Below, piece by piece: positions 1 to 9,583 of a stretch of DNA of 64,000 nt (positions are counted from its first letter, which is position 1; the number at the start of each line of letters is the position of its first letter). Source of the stretch: Aquimarina sp. BL5. Lineage in GTDB: Bacteria > Bacteroidota > Bacteroidia > Flavobacteriales > Flavobacteriaceae. The notes under the pieces were generated by a model. That model made no database searches and was not told where the DNA came from. It was given only the letters and a program-made list of their open reading frames with translations. The stretch covers positions 868,001-932,000 of the forward strand of contig NZ_CP031963.1 of NCBI RefSeq assembly GCF_003443675.1. Reading direction: 5' to 3'. The translations under genes and the position numbers were made by a program.

Positions 1-283
1 TGTAATTGCAGAACTTGGAAGACAACCTCATAACGCCAAAGCTTTTTTAACCAAGTATCAAGATAGAATTATGTTCGGTAAAGATTCCTGGAATCCTGAA
101 GAATACTATACTTATTTTAGAGTTCTGGAATCAAATGATGAATACTTCCCTTATTATAAAAGGTACCACGCATTCTGGAAAATGTATGGATTAGATCTAG
201 ATGACGAAGTTTTGAAAAAACTATACTATAAGAATGCTTTACAAGTAATTCCAAATATTGATAAAAGCTTATTTCCAAACTAG
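1..283 (+). CDS. Amidohydrolase family protein, C-terminal fragment
   Basis: The reading frame is open from base 2 to a TAG at 281-283, so this is the last ~93 residues of a gene that starts left of the window. The residues ELGRQPHNAKAFLTKYQDRI followed by MFGKDSW resemble the end of COG2159-type metal-dependent amidohydrolases, in which an ELGRQP..A..F..KYQDR(I/L)LFGTD segment carries the last metal-ligand Asp. Here that position reads GKDSW, so the Asp is present. The substrate cannot be told from this fragment. The ATG at 71 is internal and not a start. A stem-loop follows the stop codon. Confidence 0.6.
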   Translation, partial: VIAELGRQPHNAKAFLTKYQDRIMFGKDSWNPEEYYTYFRVLESNDEYFPYYKRYHAFWKMYGLDLDDEVLKKLYYKNALQVIPNIDKSLFPN

Positions 284-293
284 TGTATAAGTA

Positions 294-330
294 AATAAGA
301 GAGTACTTAAAAAAATACTCTCTTATTATT
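294..330. terminator. Bidirectional rho-independent terminator
   Basis: The 12-base arms AATAAGAGAGTA (294-305) and TACTCTCTTATT (316-327) are perfect complements, with T-rich sequence on both strands. It lies between the amidohydrolase and the convergent LRR gene and can serve both. Confidence 0.75.
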
Positions 331-341
331 TTTAAAAAATC

Positions 342-2441
342 TTATTTAATAATAATCATACTAGAAACTTTCTTTACCCCAAACTCTGAGGTTAACATAT
401 ACTGTCCAGCTGATAATCCTTCAGAGTTTAATTGGAAGGTATTTAGACCATTCTTTCCTTGATAAGTAAACTCTTTTACTTTTTGACCGTTAATAGTATA
501 CAAAGCAAAACGAATTGATGTATCACCACTTAAAACAATATCGGCACTAATTGGCGCACTCCTTTGTATAGGATTCGGATATGTTTTTACACTATTTATT
601 TTTCCAAGCCCTTTATTTAAGGAATTATTGTTAATTGATGTTCTTGAAGAAGCCGGCACAAATACGCTATCACTTTTTATCACTAAATTAGGAATAGCAG
701 CATTACGAACATCGCAGGAATAGAAGTCATCTGATGGAACCACAAAAGAAGAAGCATTAGGTCCGGAAGGATTCCAGGTATAATCAATACCTCCCCCAAC
801 ATTCACAGAAACGGTACTTCCTAATACTTCAGGGATAACATTACGTTGTGGATTATATGAAAAATTAAAAGTTCCTATCGCACTGCTATAAGGTAATAGG
901 TCATCAAAATGTAAATTATTGTTTCGTATATGTAAATGACTCAAAGTTCTGTCTGGTCCTGTAATATTAGATGGTAAAATCAAATTCTCAAAGAAGTTAT
1001 TTTGTGCATTACATAAAGCAATTTTTGGCATCATAGAAATATCCAGAGTTCCGCTGATTTGATTATCTTTTATTATAAAATATAACATCTCATCATACGA
1101 GCCAGACATTGTTAATTCACTTAACCCAAGTCCTTGTACTCTAAAGTCCAATAATTTTCTCATTCCAGAAATATTCATTGCTTTTCCGGGAGTCACTGGA
1201 TTATTATAAAAATAAAACCTCGCTAATTCTGAGTTAGGTCCTAATCTGAAATCAGTGAATTGATTATTAAATGCATAACATAGTTGGAGGTTAGGCATTG
1301 TAGAAATATCCAGTGTGCCTGTAATTTGATTATCTCTGATTATAAAATATAACATCTCATTATATGTCCCAGACATAGCTAATTGATTTAGTCCTAAACC
1401 TTGTACTCTAAAATCTAATAATTTTCTCATACCAGAGATATCCATAGTCCTTCCGGGAGTAACTGGGTTATTATAGAAATAGAATCTACTTAACTCCGCA
1501 CCCGTTCCTAAATTAAAATCTGTAAATTGATTATTATAAGCATAACAAAGCTGAAGATTAGGCATTCTGGAAATATTAAGAGTATCTGATATTTGGTTAT
1601 CAGCAATAATAAAATATAATAAGCTGTCATAATCTCCAGAAACAGTAAGACCTCCCAAACTTAGGCGTGCTGCTCTAAAATCAATTAATTGTCTCATTGT
1701 AGATATATCAATTGTTTTCCCTGGTATAAACGGATTGTCTTGAATATGTACTCGCTGTAATAAATTATTATTTCCAAATCTGATATCGGTTAAATTGTTA
1801 TTTGAAGTATACAAATTAAGAAGAGAAGGCATCGCCGTAATATCTAAAACACCCGATATGTCATTGTTTCTAACACTTAATCTTTTTAACTCCGTAAGAT
1901 TTTGAAAAGAACTAGGAATAGTCCCTGATACATTATTACCGGATAAACGAAGTTCAGTTACTCTACAATTTTCTACTTTAACTCCTTCCCATGTTTCCAT
2001 AGGACCAGACAACCAATTAGTATTTCTAGTCCAAGAAGGACCATTAGTTTCATTATAAAACTCCACCAAGACTTGTCGATCAAGATCATAGTCACTAATA
2101 CTGCTGCTAAAAATACCTAAGTCAACCGTATTCGCTAGCGGAACACCATCTACAATTACATTATACTCTCCAATATTAACATCCCCAAAATTGTTTATTG
2201 TTAATGAAGAATTGGTTTCTCCACTAAGATTACCTCTATTCAGTGTCCATTGATAAGAGGATCCGGATATGGGAGATGTTAGCGTTATAGAAGTACCTTC
2301 TACAATAGTCATCGTTGAAAAAGCTTCAGCCTGAACAGCAATATTAGGTTGTCCTGTAGTACATTGTCCAAAAGTTACATTGGTAAAGATTCCTATAAAT
2401 AGGATCATTACGCATTTGAGTGTAAAGAAATAAGTTTTCAT
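342..2441 (-). CDS. Secreted leucine-rich-repeat protein with T9SS sorting domain
   Basis: A 699-residue protein. Residues 1-25 form a signal peptide ending TFGQ. An Ig-like segment follows (about 30-105), then an LRR start typical of plant-like bacterial LRR proteins (LVEFYNETNGPSWTRNTNWL, about 125-145) and many LRR units. The middle holds long near-identical repeats of about 89 residues built around FYFYNNPVTPG, MRKLLDFRVQG and MLYFII.DNQI. The last ~75 residues are a type IX secretion sorting domain (YPNP near the start, GLSAGQYML near the end). It is expected on the cell surface or released, probably binding a protein or glycan partner; no enzymatic motif is seen. Start ATG at 2439-2441 gives the signal peptide directly. 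Confidence 0.85.
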   Translation of the reverse strand: MKTYFFTLKCVMILFIGIFTNVTFGQCTTGQPNIAVQAEAFSTMTIVEGTSITLTSPISGSSYQWTLNRGNLSGETNSSLTINNFGDVNIGEYNVIVDGVPLANTVDLGIFSSSISDYDLDRQVLVEFYNETNGPSWTRNTNWLSGPMETWEGVKVENCRVTELRLSGNNVSGTIPSSFQNLTELKRLSVRNNDISGVLDITAMPSLLNLYTSNNNLTDIRFGNNNLLQRVHIQDNPFIPGKTIDISTMRQLIDFRAARLSLGGLTVSGDYDSLLYFIIADNQISDTLNISRMPNLQLCYAYNNQFTDFNLGTGAELSRFYFYNNPVTPGRTMDISGMRKLLDFRVQGLGLNQLAMSGTYNEMLYFIIRDNQITGTLDISTMPNLQLCYAFNNQFTDFRLGPNSELARFYFYNNPVTPGKAMNISGMRKLLDFRVQGLGLSELTMSGSYDEMLYFIIKDNQISGTLDISMMPKIALCNAQNNFFENLILPSNITGPDRTLSHLHIRNNNLHFDDLLPYSSAIGTFNFSYNPQRNVIPEVLGSTVSVNVGGGIDYTWNPSGPNASSFVVPSDDFYSCDVRNAAIPNLVIKSDSVFVPASSRTSINNNSLNKGLGKINSVKTYPNPIQRSAPISADIVLSGDTSIRFALYTINGQKVKEFTYQGKNGLNTFQLNSEGLSAGQYMLTSEFGVKKVSSMIIIK
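1110..1650 (-). repeat. Two near-identical ~267-bp units inside the LRR gene, with a diverged third
   Basis: The segment encoding FYFYNNPVTPG recurs about 267 bp apart (around 1200 and 1467), and a more diverged copy precedes it. The unit is 89 codons, longer than a single LRR, so it was duplicated as a multi-LRR block. The copies can recombine and change the repeat number. Confidence 0.7.
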
Positions 2442-2615
2442 ATTTTAAAGTTTTAAGATGAATAAGTATTTCTTTGTGGAGATTTCACTTATAAGGTTAA
2501 CTTTTGATTCAAAAAAAATAAAACCCTAAAAAGCTCTGAATTACAAGTATTTATATACTAAAAAGATTGCTGACACCCTATAAAACACCTATATCCATAT
2601 CCTAAAACTGGTTTT

Positions 2616-2632
2616 TGGCACGCTGCTTGATA
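2616..2632 (+). promoter_or_regulatory. Possible sigma-54-like promoter
   Basis: TGGCACGCTGCTTGAT resembles the -24/-12 pattern TGGCAC-N5-TTGC, but the -12 GC is GA here. It lies 56-72 bases before the start of the Arg-rich secreted protein. One mismatch in an essential position keeps confidence low. Confidence 0.25.
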
Positions 2633-2687
2633 CTATAAAAGAGAGTACGAAAAATTAATTTTGGTGCTTCTTTTAAAATCACAGATT

Positions 2688-4013
2688 ATGAAAAATATTG
2701 TTTTACTTTTTACAGGCTTATTATTAGCATCTTTTACAGCTAATGCATTTGATACAAATTCAGAAACCGTATCTCGATACTACAATTATGGAAAATCTTT
2801 CATCTTTAGCGAAAACGGAGTCGAGTTTTCTGTATACGCAGATGGACAGTTTGATTTTTACGTAAATAGGCCAAGAGGTGGTGTGAGTGTAAATATCAAC
2901 AACCCTGGAGTAAACATAAGTTTTAATTCTGGTTATAATTATGATGCTTATGTGCAGTATGACGATTATGGAGCGGTAGTACAGGTAGAAGATGTTCCAG
3001 TCTTTTATGACTACTATGGTAGAATTAGTCAGGCTGGTGATGTATATATCAACTATAATCGTTTTGGAAGAGTATCTAGAGTTGGTGGATTATATGTGAA
3101 CTATAACAGCTATGGGAATTTTGTAAACTGTACAGGATATATTAATAATTTTAATAGACATTATGTATACAGACCATTTCACGCTTTTTTTACGGTTCCT
3201 GTTGTAAGCAGATGTATCGTATTCAATAGACCATATAGAAGATTCTATAACCCATATAGATGTTCATATAATGTATTCAGAAATAACTACTACAGCGGTT
3301 ATTACGCTAAACCATATAGAAGTCGTAACTATTACAGACCTAACAATAGAGTAGCTAGTTATAACAGAGGGAATAGAACGAGTAGAGCTAGAAGTTTAGA
3401 CTACAGAAACCGTGATAGAAGAACGGCGATGTATACCAGAAATGATCGTAATTATAGAACTGTAAATCGTAGTAGATCAACGTCTGTAAACAGAAACAGA
3501 GCAAGAGTAAATGATAATACTTCTAGAAGTACAACAAGAAATCGTTCTGTAAACAGAAGAAGTTCTGAATCAAGAAATCGTGTACAAGCTAATACAAGAG
3601 GTACTCAAAATAGAAATAGAGTACAGACAACTCAAAGAACCAGAAATACAGTAGCCAATCGTTCTACTAGAAATTCTGAGTCAAGAGATCAAGTAAGACG
3701 TAATGATAGAAACAGAGTAGTATCAAAACCAAGAAATACTCAGAATAGAAATAGAGTGCAATCCACTCAAAGATCTCAGAGAAGTAGAAACACTGTTGCA
3801 AATACTTCTAACAGAAGTAACAATAAAGTAAAAACGACTAGAAGTAATGGAAATAATCGATCTGGAAATGTAACAAAACGTTCTAATAAGAGTCGATATA
3901 CTAGTAAAGGAAATAGTTCTAGATCGAAAGTTCAGAAACAAAGAAGAAATACTTCTAACAGAAAATCAGGATCGAATAATTCTAGATCTCGTACTGCAAG
4001 AAGTAGAAGTTAA
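2688..4013 (+). CDS. Secreted Tyr-rich / Arg-Asn-Ser-rich protein of unknown function
   Basis: 441 residues from the ATG at 2688. This start begins MKNIVLLFTGLLLASFTANA, a good signal peptide; an earlier in-frame ATG at 2661 would add nine unneeded residues. The mature N-terminal half (about 20-170) is Tyr/Gly/Asn/Val-rich with loosely repeated YDDYGAVVQVEDV-, YYGRISQAGDVYINYN- and RFGRVSRVGGLYVNYN-like units. From about residue 190 to the end the protein is almost entirely Arg, Asn, Ser and Thr, including repeated NTQNRNRVQ(T/S)TQR blocks, so it is very basic and probably disordered. I do not recognise an enzyme family. A role in binding nucleic acid, acidic glycan or cell envelope is possible but not shown. 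Confidence 0.65.
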   Translation: MKNIVLLFTGLLLASFTANAFDTNSETVSRYYNYGKSFIFSENGVEFSVYADGQFDFYVNRPRGGVSVNINNPGVNISFNSGYNYDAYVQYDDYGAVVQVEDVPVFYDYYGRISQAGDVYINYNRFGRVSRVGGLYVNYNSYGNFVNCTGYINNFNRHYVYRPFHAFFTVPVVSRCIVFNRPYRRFYNPYRCSYNVFRNNYYSGYYAKPYRSRNYYRPNNRVASYNRGNRTSRARSLDYRNRDRRTAMYTRNDRNYRTVNRSRSTSVNRNRARVNDNTSRSTTRNRSVNRRSSESRNRVQANTRGTQNRNRVQTTQRTRNTVANRSTRNSESRDQVRRNDRNRVVSKPRNTQNRNRVQSTQRSQRSRNTVANTSNRSNNKVKTTRSNGNNRSGNVTKRSNKSRYTSKGNSSRSKVQKQRRNTSNRKSGSNNSRSRTARSRS

Positions 4014-4049
4014 AAAATATAAAGAATTTATTTTTTTGGTTGGTTAGTT

Positions 4050-4096
4050 GGAAAATCCCCCAGAGTTGTATGCTTAGGCACCTCGGGGGATTTTCT
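4050..4096. terminator. Hairpin spanning the flippase stop codon
   Basis: AAAATCCCCC (4052-4061) pairs with GGGGGATTTT (about 4085-4094) around a loop that contains the stop codon (4074-4076) of the minus-strand flippase. The right arm is inside its coding region. T-rich flanks exist on both sides, so it may end transcription of both convergent genes. Confidence 0.55.
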
Positions 4097-5531
4097 TTAG
4101 TATATCATTAATATCTTCTGAGACTTTAAAAAGATATAATAAACTAACGTAAATTATCCCTATAATGATACTTTTTAGACTAATATTTACCATAGGGTGA
4201 AATCCAAAATCCCAAAAATAAAACCCAAACAGAAATATAACAATAAGTAATATTATAAAAGGTGTTTTAGAAGAGAATGGATGCATTTTAAACTTCTTTT
4301 GAACGATCCATATCTTCGCTACGTTATAACAAAATACCGCGGCAAATGTAGCTATGGCAGCTCCAGTAACACCAAAAATTGGAATGCAAATTATATTAAG
4401 AATAAATGCTAGAATTGCCATTCCGATTCCTATGTACAAAATCAACCTATAATAATCAGAATTGAATAATATTGAATTGTTATTACCTAGCAAGTTGTCA
4501 AACAACTTAGCTGCTCCTATCAATAATACTACCCAAATAAATAATTCATACTCCGAAGGAATTAGCTCAAAAAGTTGATTTACATTACAAACAATCAGTA
4601 CAAGTAACAATCCACTAATTGCAAAAAGATTCAGAGAACTTTTTTTATATAATTCTCGTAGTTGCTCAAAGCCTTTTTCATTAATTAATTTAGCGGTCAA
4701 TGGATATGTAATCTGATGCATTGCTCTTGATGGAATGATAATTACACTGGCAATGTAAGCGCAAATACCGTATTTAGCGACATACTTTATAGGAAGATAC
4801 CGTTCGATCATCGTCTTATCAAGATCTATCAATAAAGTAGCAACTGATCCTGCTAATAAAATCAATAGGGAATACTTAAAAACTGAAATGTAATTACCGG
4901 GTAATGAAAAATTAAACTTAAACTCATGCAATCCAAATGCATACGCTGACATAATTACTAATCGAACTATATAAACGATTATAATAGCGTATATAAATTG
5001 CTGAACCGTAATCATTTCGAAAAACACAAAAATCAAAAGGATCATAGTACATATACGTACGAATAACTCTTTCAAGATATTACCAAAGACACTCTTCAGT
5101 TTTACCTTAGCCCAGGCAAAAAATATTTCAAAATAAGATAAAGAAATTGCAAGGATATAAATAGTCCATACATAAGGTTGCACAATTGTATTATCGTTGC
5201 TAAAAAAACCAAGAACATAATCGTATAGTACAGAACCAATAGCTCCTACAAATAATGCAATGCACATTGGTAAAATAAGCATCATAGTTAAAAACTTATT
5301 TTGTTCTCCTTTGTTTACATAAGAAGAATAAAACTTCACCAATGTATTATGAACACCAAAAGCCATCAAAGGCCAAATTAAATTGGATACGGAGAGCAAA
5401 TAAGACACAAGTCCGTAATACTCTTCCTCCAAAAACTTAGTAAATAGAAATAATGTATTAATTGCACCAATCCCAAAACCCAAACAGGTAATGATCACAT
5501 TCTTTATGGATTGATTGACTACTATTCCCAT
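4074..5531 (-). CDS. Polysaccharide flippase (Wzx/MATE-like membrane protein)
   Basis: 485 residues, nearly all in hydrophobic segments (about 12-14 membrane spans) with short charged loops. The N-terminus (NVIITCLGFGIGAINTLFLF, then FLEEEYYGLVSYLLS) and the loop DLDKTMIERYLPIKYVAKYGI match the Wzx/PST oligosaccharide flippase family of the MOP superfamily, which moves lipid-linked sugar units across the inner membrane. It is the last gene of a four-gene minus-strand operon and starts 4 bases after the stop of the glycosyltransferase, so translation is probably coupled. The transported glycan is unknown. Confidence 0.85.
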   Translation of the reverse strand: MGIVVNQSIKNVIITCLGFGIGAINTLFLFTKFLEEEYYGLVSYLLSVSNLIWPLMAFGVHNTLVKFYSSYVNKGEQNKFLTMMLILPMCIALFVGAIGSVLYDYVLGFFSNDNTIVQPYVWTIYILAISLSYFEIFFAWAKVKLKSVFGNILKELFVRICTMILLIFVFFEMITVQQFIYAIIIVYIVRLVIMSAYAFGLHEFKFNFSLPGNYISVFKYSLLILLAGSVATLLIDLDKTMIERYLPIKYVAKYGICAYIASVIIIPSRAMHQITYPLTAKLINEKGFEQLRELYKKSSLNLFAISGLLLVLIVCNVNQLFELIPSEYELFIWVVLLIGAAKLFDNLLGNNNSILFNSDYYRLILYIGIGMAILAFILNIICIPIFGVTGAAIATFAAVFCYNVAKIWIVQKKFKMHPFSSKTPFIILLIVIFLFGFYFWDFGFHPMVNISLKSIIIGIIYVSLLYLFKVSEDINDILKKIPRGA

Positions 5532-5535
5532 TACT

Positions 5536-6837
5536 TTAGTCTACGGTTCTATTTTGTTTTAAATTTTTCAACACCAAAGACATCTCCTTTGTAAGTGCTC
5601 TTCTACTATATTTTTCTACCTCCTCAGTTTTAGATATTAGTTTCCCTTCCTGAAATTCTTTAAAACAACCAAGTATTGCGCTTTTCATTTCGCTATCCTC
5701 AGAATACTCAAAGAAATAACCAGAATTTGTTTCCTCTATTAATCTTGATATATCTGCATCTTTAGGTCCGATAGCTAAAATAGGCCTTTTAGAAACCATA
5801 TATTCAAATAACTTTCCTGGTATGATACATCTAGTTTCTGGTCGATTAATTTCTACTAATAATAAAACCTGAGAACGATGTTGAATCTCTATTGCCTCTT
5901 TATGAGAAACATATCCTTTATTCTCCAAAAAATCAGATAATCCAGCTTCATTAATAGAGAATAATACATCTTCGCTAACTGCTCCTACTAATCGCAATCT
6001 AAAAGCTTTAGCAAATTCATTATTTTCTTGTGTAAGTTCATAAAGTACCTGCCAGAATTTTTCTGGATTTCTTCCTGATAATAAGGAACCTATATGCGAA
6101 ATTGTAAATTCATTGTCTAACTGTACTTCCGAAACTTTTTCTGTATCGTATCCATTAGTAATTACAGAAATAGATTTATTGGTAATATTCTGAAATTCCT
6201 CTTTCGTAGTATAACTTGTTACGGTTATATGATCCGCATTTGCTAAAATTTCTTTCTCTAATTGCTTATGCTTTTTTATGGAACCTTTGGTGAGTTTTAA
6301 TTTATCATGATATCCAATTGTAGTCCAAGGATCTCTAAAATCTACTATCCAATTAAGATCAAGTTTTTCTTTTAACTCCTTCCCTATCAAATGCACACTA
6401 TGCGGTGGACCTGTAGTGATTATGGTATCTATATTAGCTTGAGAAATATATTCATTTAGATATTTTACAGACGGTTTTATCCAAAATTTACGTGCATCTG
6501 GTATAAAAAAGTTTCCTCTTATATACAGCAAAAGCTTTTGGATAAGAGATTGTTTTTCTTTTTTAGCAATAATACCTTTACTAATCGTTTTGGATGATTT
6601 TTTAGAAAAAATTTCAGCTAAACGGTAAGGTTCAAAAATAGGTTGTTTTAAAATGATGATTTCGTCAGAAACCTCTGATGCTAGTGATTCATCTATTAAA
6701 GGGTATGTTGGATTTTCTGGAATATACACTATAGGCTCAATTCCAAAATCTTTAAAGTATTTAACGAATTTAAGCCATCGCTGTACTCCAGGACCACCAG
6801 CAGGAGGCCAATAATATGTGATGAGTAATACTTTCAA
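5536..6837 (-). CDS. Glycosyltransferase family 4, TTG start
   Basis: 433 residues. The N-terminus LLITYYWPPAGGPGVQRWLK is typical of a bacterial GT4 (GT-B fold) subfamily; the C-terminal half carries FTISHIGSLLSGRNPEKF and IIPGKLFEYMVSKRPILAIGP, which match the nucleotide-sugar site with its E-x7-E-like region. The start must be TTG at 6835-6837: the upstream gene's TAA is in the same frame only two codons earlier, no ATG intervenes, and conservation begins at this codon. It probably adds a sugar to a surface-glycan intermediate exported by the flippase encoded directly downstream. Donor and acceptor are unknown. Confidence 0.85.
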   Translation of the reverse strand: MKVLLITYYWPPAGGPGVQRWLKFVKYFKDFGIEPIVYIPENPTYPLIDESLASEVSDEIIILKQPIFEPYRLAEIFSKKSSKTISKGIIAKKEKQSLIQKLLLYIRGNFFIPDARKFWIKPSVKYLNEYISQANIDTIITTGPPHSVHLIGKELKEKLDLNWIVDFRDPWTTIGYHDKLKLTKGSIKKHKQLEKEILANADHITVTSYTTKEEFQNITNKSISVITNGYDTEKVSEVQLDNEFTISHIGSLLSGRNPEKFWQVLYELTQENNEFAKAFRLRLVGAVSEDVLFSINEAGLSDFLENKGYVSHKEAIEIQHRSQVLLLVEINRPETRCIIPGKLFEYMVSKRPILAIGPKDADISRLIEETNSGYFFEYSEDSEMKSAILGCFKEFQEGKLISKTEEVEKYSRRALTKEMSLVLKNLKQNRTVD

Positions 6838-6843
6838 AATTTT

Positions 6844-9282
6844 TTAAGAATTCTCTTCTGAAACCTCCAATTTTCGTTTTTTATATTCAAAAAACAAGGC
6901 TCCCAAAAATAGTAATCCAAAGATAACAGAACTTGCCAACGTAATTGTACTTCCCGTTTTTACTACTTGTGGTTCGAACTTAAACTCTATAGTATGTTTT
7001 CCTGCAGGAACCTTTAATCCCCGCAACATATAATTTACAGGATAGATAGTTTCTGGTTTTCCATCTATATATGCATTCCATCCATCTTTATAATACGTTT
7101 CAGAAAAAACAAGAAATCCTGGATTTTCAGTATATGAATTATACGCCAGATGATCTGGATTTGTTTTAGATATAGAAATAGTAGCAATGCTATCTTTAAT
7201 CGGTTTATAGTTCTCTAATGCTGCTTTAAATTCTTTTCTAATAACAGCTGTTTTCTTAGTATCTATAGTACTTAATGACTCAAATTCTGTTTTATAATCA
7301 TCTACAAACTTTAATTCTTCTATAAACCAAGCTGGTCCATTTGCCGAAGGGTTCTCTTGTACATCTAATTGTCTTTCTTCATTTTGTTGTATTACATACT
7401 TTATGTTAAGCATGTTTATTACTTGGAGATTGCCTTTGGCAATATGTTCATTGTAGATATCGTCTATTTTTCTAGGACGAACCGCAGAATACCCGTTTAT
7501 GGAATTGAAAAAATTATTTGTATGAGAATTTCTAAAACCTCTTGCCTGGTCCAATACTCTATAATAAGATTTATCTTTTAAAATTTCCTGATCTACAGCA
7601 GTTGGCTGGAAATATGATTTATAGGTTCGCTTAGAAATAAACGATTCACTATCCACACTACGACGATCTACTCCTACTAAATCAATAAGGATAAGAATTC
7701 CAACACCTATAATCATTAGGTTTTCAGAAAGTTTTTTCTTTAAAGTAAACCAAAGTAAACCTCCGATCAATAGAATAAAAATAAAGGATCGCAGACTATC
7801 ACTTTTCATAATAGTAATTCGATCTTCTTTTATGGCATCAAAAATAGCGGGTTGTTCTATGGCTACCTGAACATCGTTAGGAGACTTAAAGCTAAATAAA
7901 CTTCCTCCAAATAACCAAAATATTAAACACAATCCTCCAAAAACGCCTAGAGATATAAAAAATTTCTTTTGTCGCTCTTGAAATGAGGTTTTCTCATTAA
8001 ATAATTGATATAAACCAAATACTGCTGCAATTGGTATTACGAATTCTAGAATAACCTGAATACTAGAAACAGCTCTAAACTTATTATAGAGTGGGACGTA
8101 CTCTACAAAGAATCGAGTCAAGAAGTCCAAATTCTTACCCCAACTTAAGGTAAGCGATAAAATAATTCCGCTCAGTAACCACCATCTAAGTCTACCTTTC
8201 ACTAATAATAATCCTAATAATGCGAGAAATACTACTGTAATACCTAAATAAGGAGGAGCTTCTACAAAAGGCTGTGCTCCCCAATATAATCCAGTAACAT
8301 TTGCATAATAATCGGCTTGTTCCGCTGGTTGACCTAGTTCAATCAATTTTTGATAAAAAGCAGAATCTTTGCCTAAATCAGAAGCTCTTCCCAATCCCAT
8401 TAATTTAGGAACAAAAAGATTTAAAGACTCTAATTTACCATAACTATATGCTGTAATATAATCGTAATCTAATCCATCCTTTACTGATGAAGATGACGTC
8501 TCTTCTGCTAATAAATTCTTTCCTCTTATACTGGTTTTTGCATATTCTGATGTCGATAACAAGGTGGTAGCATTAGTCGCCAGACCTAATAAAGCAGCAA
8601 CAATTAAAATAGCTGAAGATTTCAAGAAATGTGGAATCTCTTTTCTTTTAAAAGCATCAATAAAATAGGTGACGCCAATTACAAACACCAATAAACCAAG
8701 ATAATAGGTCATCTGATAATGATTCGCCTGTATTTCTAATCCCATCGCTAACGCTGTTAGCATAAAACCCCAGACATATCTTTTTTGAAAAACTAGCAAA
8801 ATACCAGAAATTACAAGTGGAAAATAAGCTATCGCATGTGCTTTTGCATTATGCCCTACCCCTATTATTATGATAAGATACGCCGAAAATCCAAACGCTA
8901 ATGCCCCGAGAATTGCCATTTTCCAAGGAATTCTCATAACTAGTAGTAAGATATAAAAACTAGTAAGATACAGAAATAAGTAATCCGCAGGCCTTGGTAA
9001 GAAACGAATCAAGCGATCCAACTTATCCATATAATCATGAGGAAACCTAGCCCCGATAGCATAGGTTGGCATTCCACCAAAGGCTGCATTATTCCAAAAT
9101 GTTTCTTTTCCTGTATTTTTACGGAACTCATTTTGCTGTCTTGCTGTACCTTCATACAACTTTATATCATTCTGAAATATCATTTTCCCGCTAAGAACAG
9201 GACTAAAAAATGTGAGCGAAGCAATTATAAAACCTAAAATAACAAGAAAGTGAGGAATAAATCTTTTTAGATAAGCCATCAT
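6844..9282 (-). CDS. YfhO family multi-spanning membrane protein
   Basis: 812 residues. It has about 11-13 membrane spans in the first two thirds, a soluble segment of about 200 residues (about 540-750), then a final membrane span and a basic tail (FEYKKRKLEVSEEN). The periplasmic end carries FSETYYKDGWNAYIDGKPE and the last part LRGLKVPAGKHTIEFKFEP, both typical of the YfhO family. These GT-C-like proteins are linked to glycosylation of envelope polymers, such as lipoteichoic acid in Firmicutes; the substrate in Bacteroidetes is not known to me. It is the second gene of the operon, 31 bases after DUF4834 and 6 bases before the GT4. Confidence 0.85.
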   Translation of the reverse strand: MMAYLKRFIPHFLVILGFIIASLTFFSPVLSGKMIFQNDIKLYEGTARQQNEFRKNTGKETFWNNAAFGGMPTYAIGARFPHDYMDKLDRLIRFLPRPADYLFLYLTSFYILLLVMRIPWKMAILGALAFGFSAYLIIIIGVGHNAKAHAIAYFPLVISGILLVFQKRYVWGFMLTALAMGLEIQANHYQMTYYLGLLVFVIGVTYFIDAFKRKEIPHFLKSSAILIVAALLGLATNATTLLSTSEYAKTSIRGKNLLAEETSSSSVKDGLDYDYITAYSYGKLESLNLFVPKLMGLGRASDLGKDSAFYQKLIELGQPAEQADYYANVTGLYWGAQPFVEAPPYLGITVVFLALLGLLLVKGRLRWWLLSGIILSLTLSWGKNLDFLTRFFVEYVPLYNKFRAVSSIQVILEFVIPIAAVFGLYQLFNEKTSFQERQKKFFISLGVFGGLCLIFWLFGGSLFSFKSPNDVQVAIEQPAIFDAIKEDRITIMKSDSLRSFIFILLIGGLLWFTLKKKLSENLMIIGVGILILIDLVGVDRRSVDSESFISKRTYKSYFQPTAVDQEILKDKSYYRVLDQARGFRNSHTNNFFNSINGYSAVRPRKIDDIYNEHIAKGNLQVINMLNIKYVIQQNEERQLDVQENPSANGPAWFIEELKFVDDYKTEFESLSTIDTKKTAVIRKEFKAALENYKPIKDSIATISISKTNPDHLAYNSYTENPGFLVFSETYYKDGWNAYIDGKPETIYPVNYMLRGLKVPAGKHTIEFKFEPQVVKTGSTITLASSVIFGLLFLGALFFEYKKRKLEVSEENS

Positions 9283-9313
9283 GTGCGAAACAATTTACTA
9301 ATGAAGCGCCAAA

Positions 9314-9583
9314 TTAATCAATTTCCTCATAATCGATGTACTCTCCTACATCTTTATTCGTAGATTTTTGTTTGGTTTTTTTATCAATGGTTACATCTTC
9401 CTTTGGTGAAGATTGGGGTTGTTGGTATTGCTGAAATTGCTGTTGAAACTTTTCTCCAGCTTTCTTTGTTACGTATCTAAGCAATAGAGGACCAAATAAA
9501 CGCGTTAATATCTTTAATCCGTAATATATCAATAACAGAATGAGAATTACCTTTAATACCCCTGATAACGAAGCCTCTTGCAT
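9314..9583 (-). CDS. DUF4834 family small membrane protein
   Basis: 89 residues if started at the ATG at 9581-9583 (MQEASLSGVLKVILILLLIY). The frame stays open further upstream, but that extension runs into the divergent gene and has no signal. One membrane helix (about 9-32) is followed by a Gln/Lys-rich cytoplasmic tail ending GEYIDYEEID, the acidic end typical of Bacteroidetes DUF4834 proteins. Function unknown. It is the first gene of the polysaccharide operon and is divergent from the outer-membrane gene at 9684. Confidence 0.75.
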   Translation of the reverse strand: MQEASLSGVLKVILILLLIYYGLKILTRLFGPLLLRYVTKKAGEKFQQQFQQYQQPQSSPKEDVTIDKKTKQKSTNKDVGEYIDYEEID

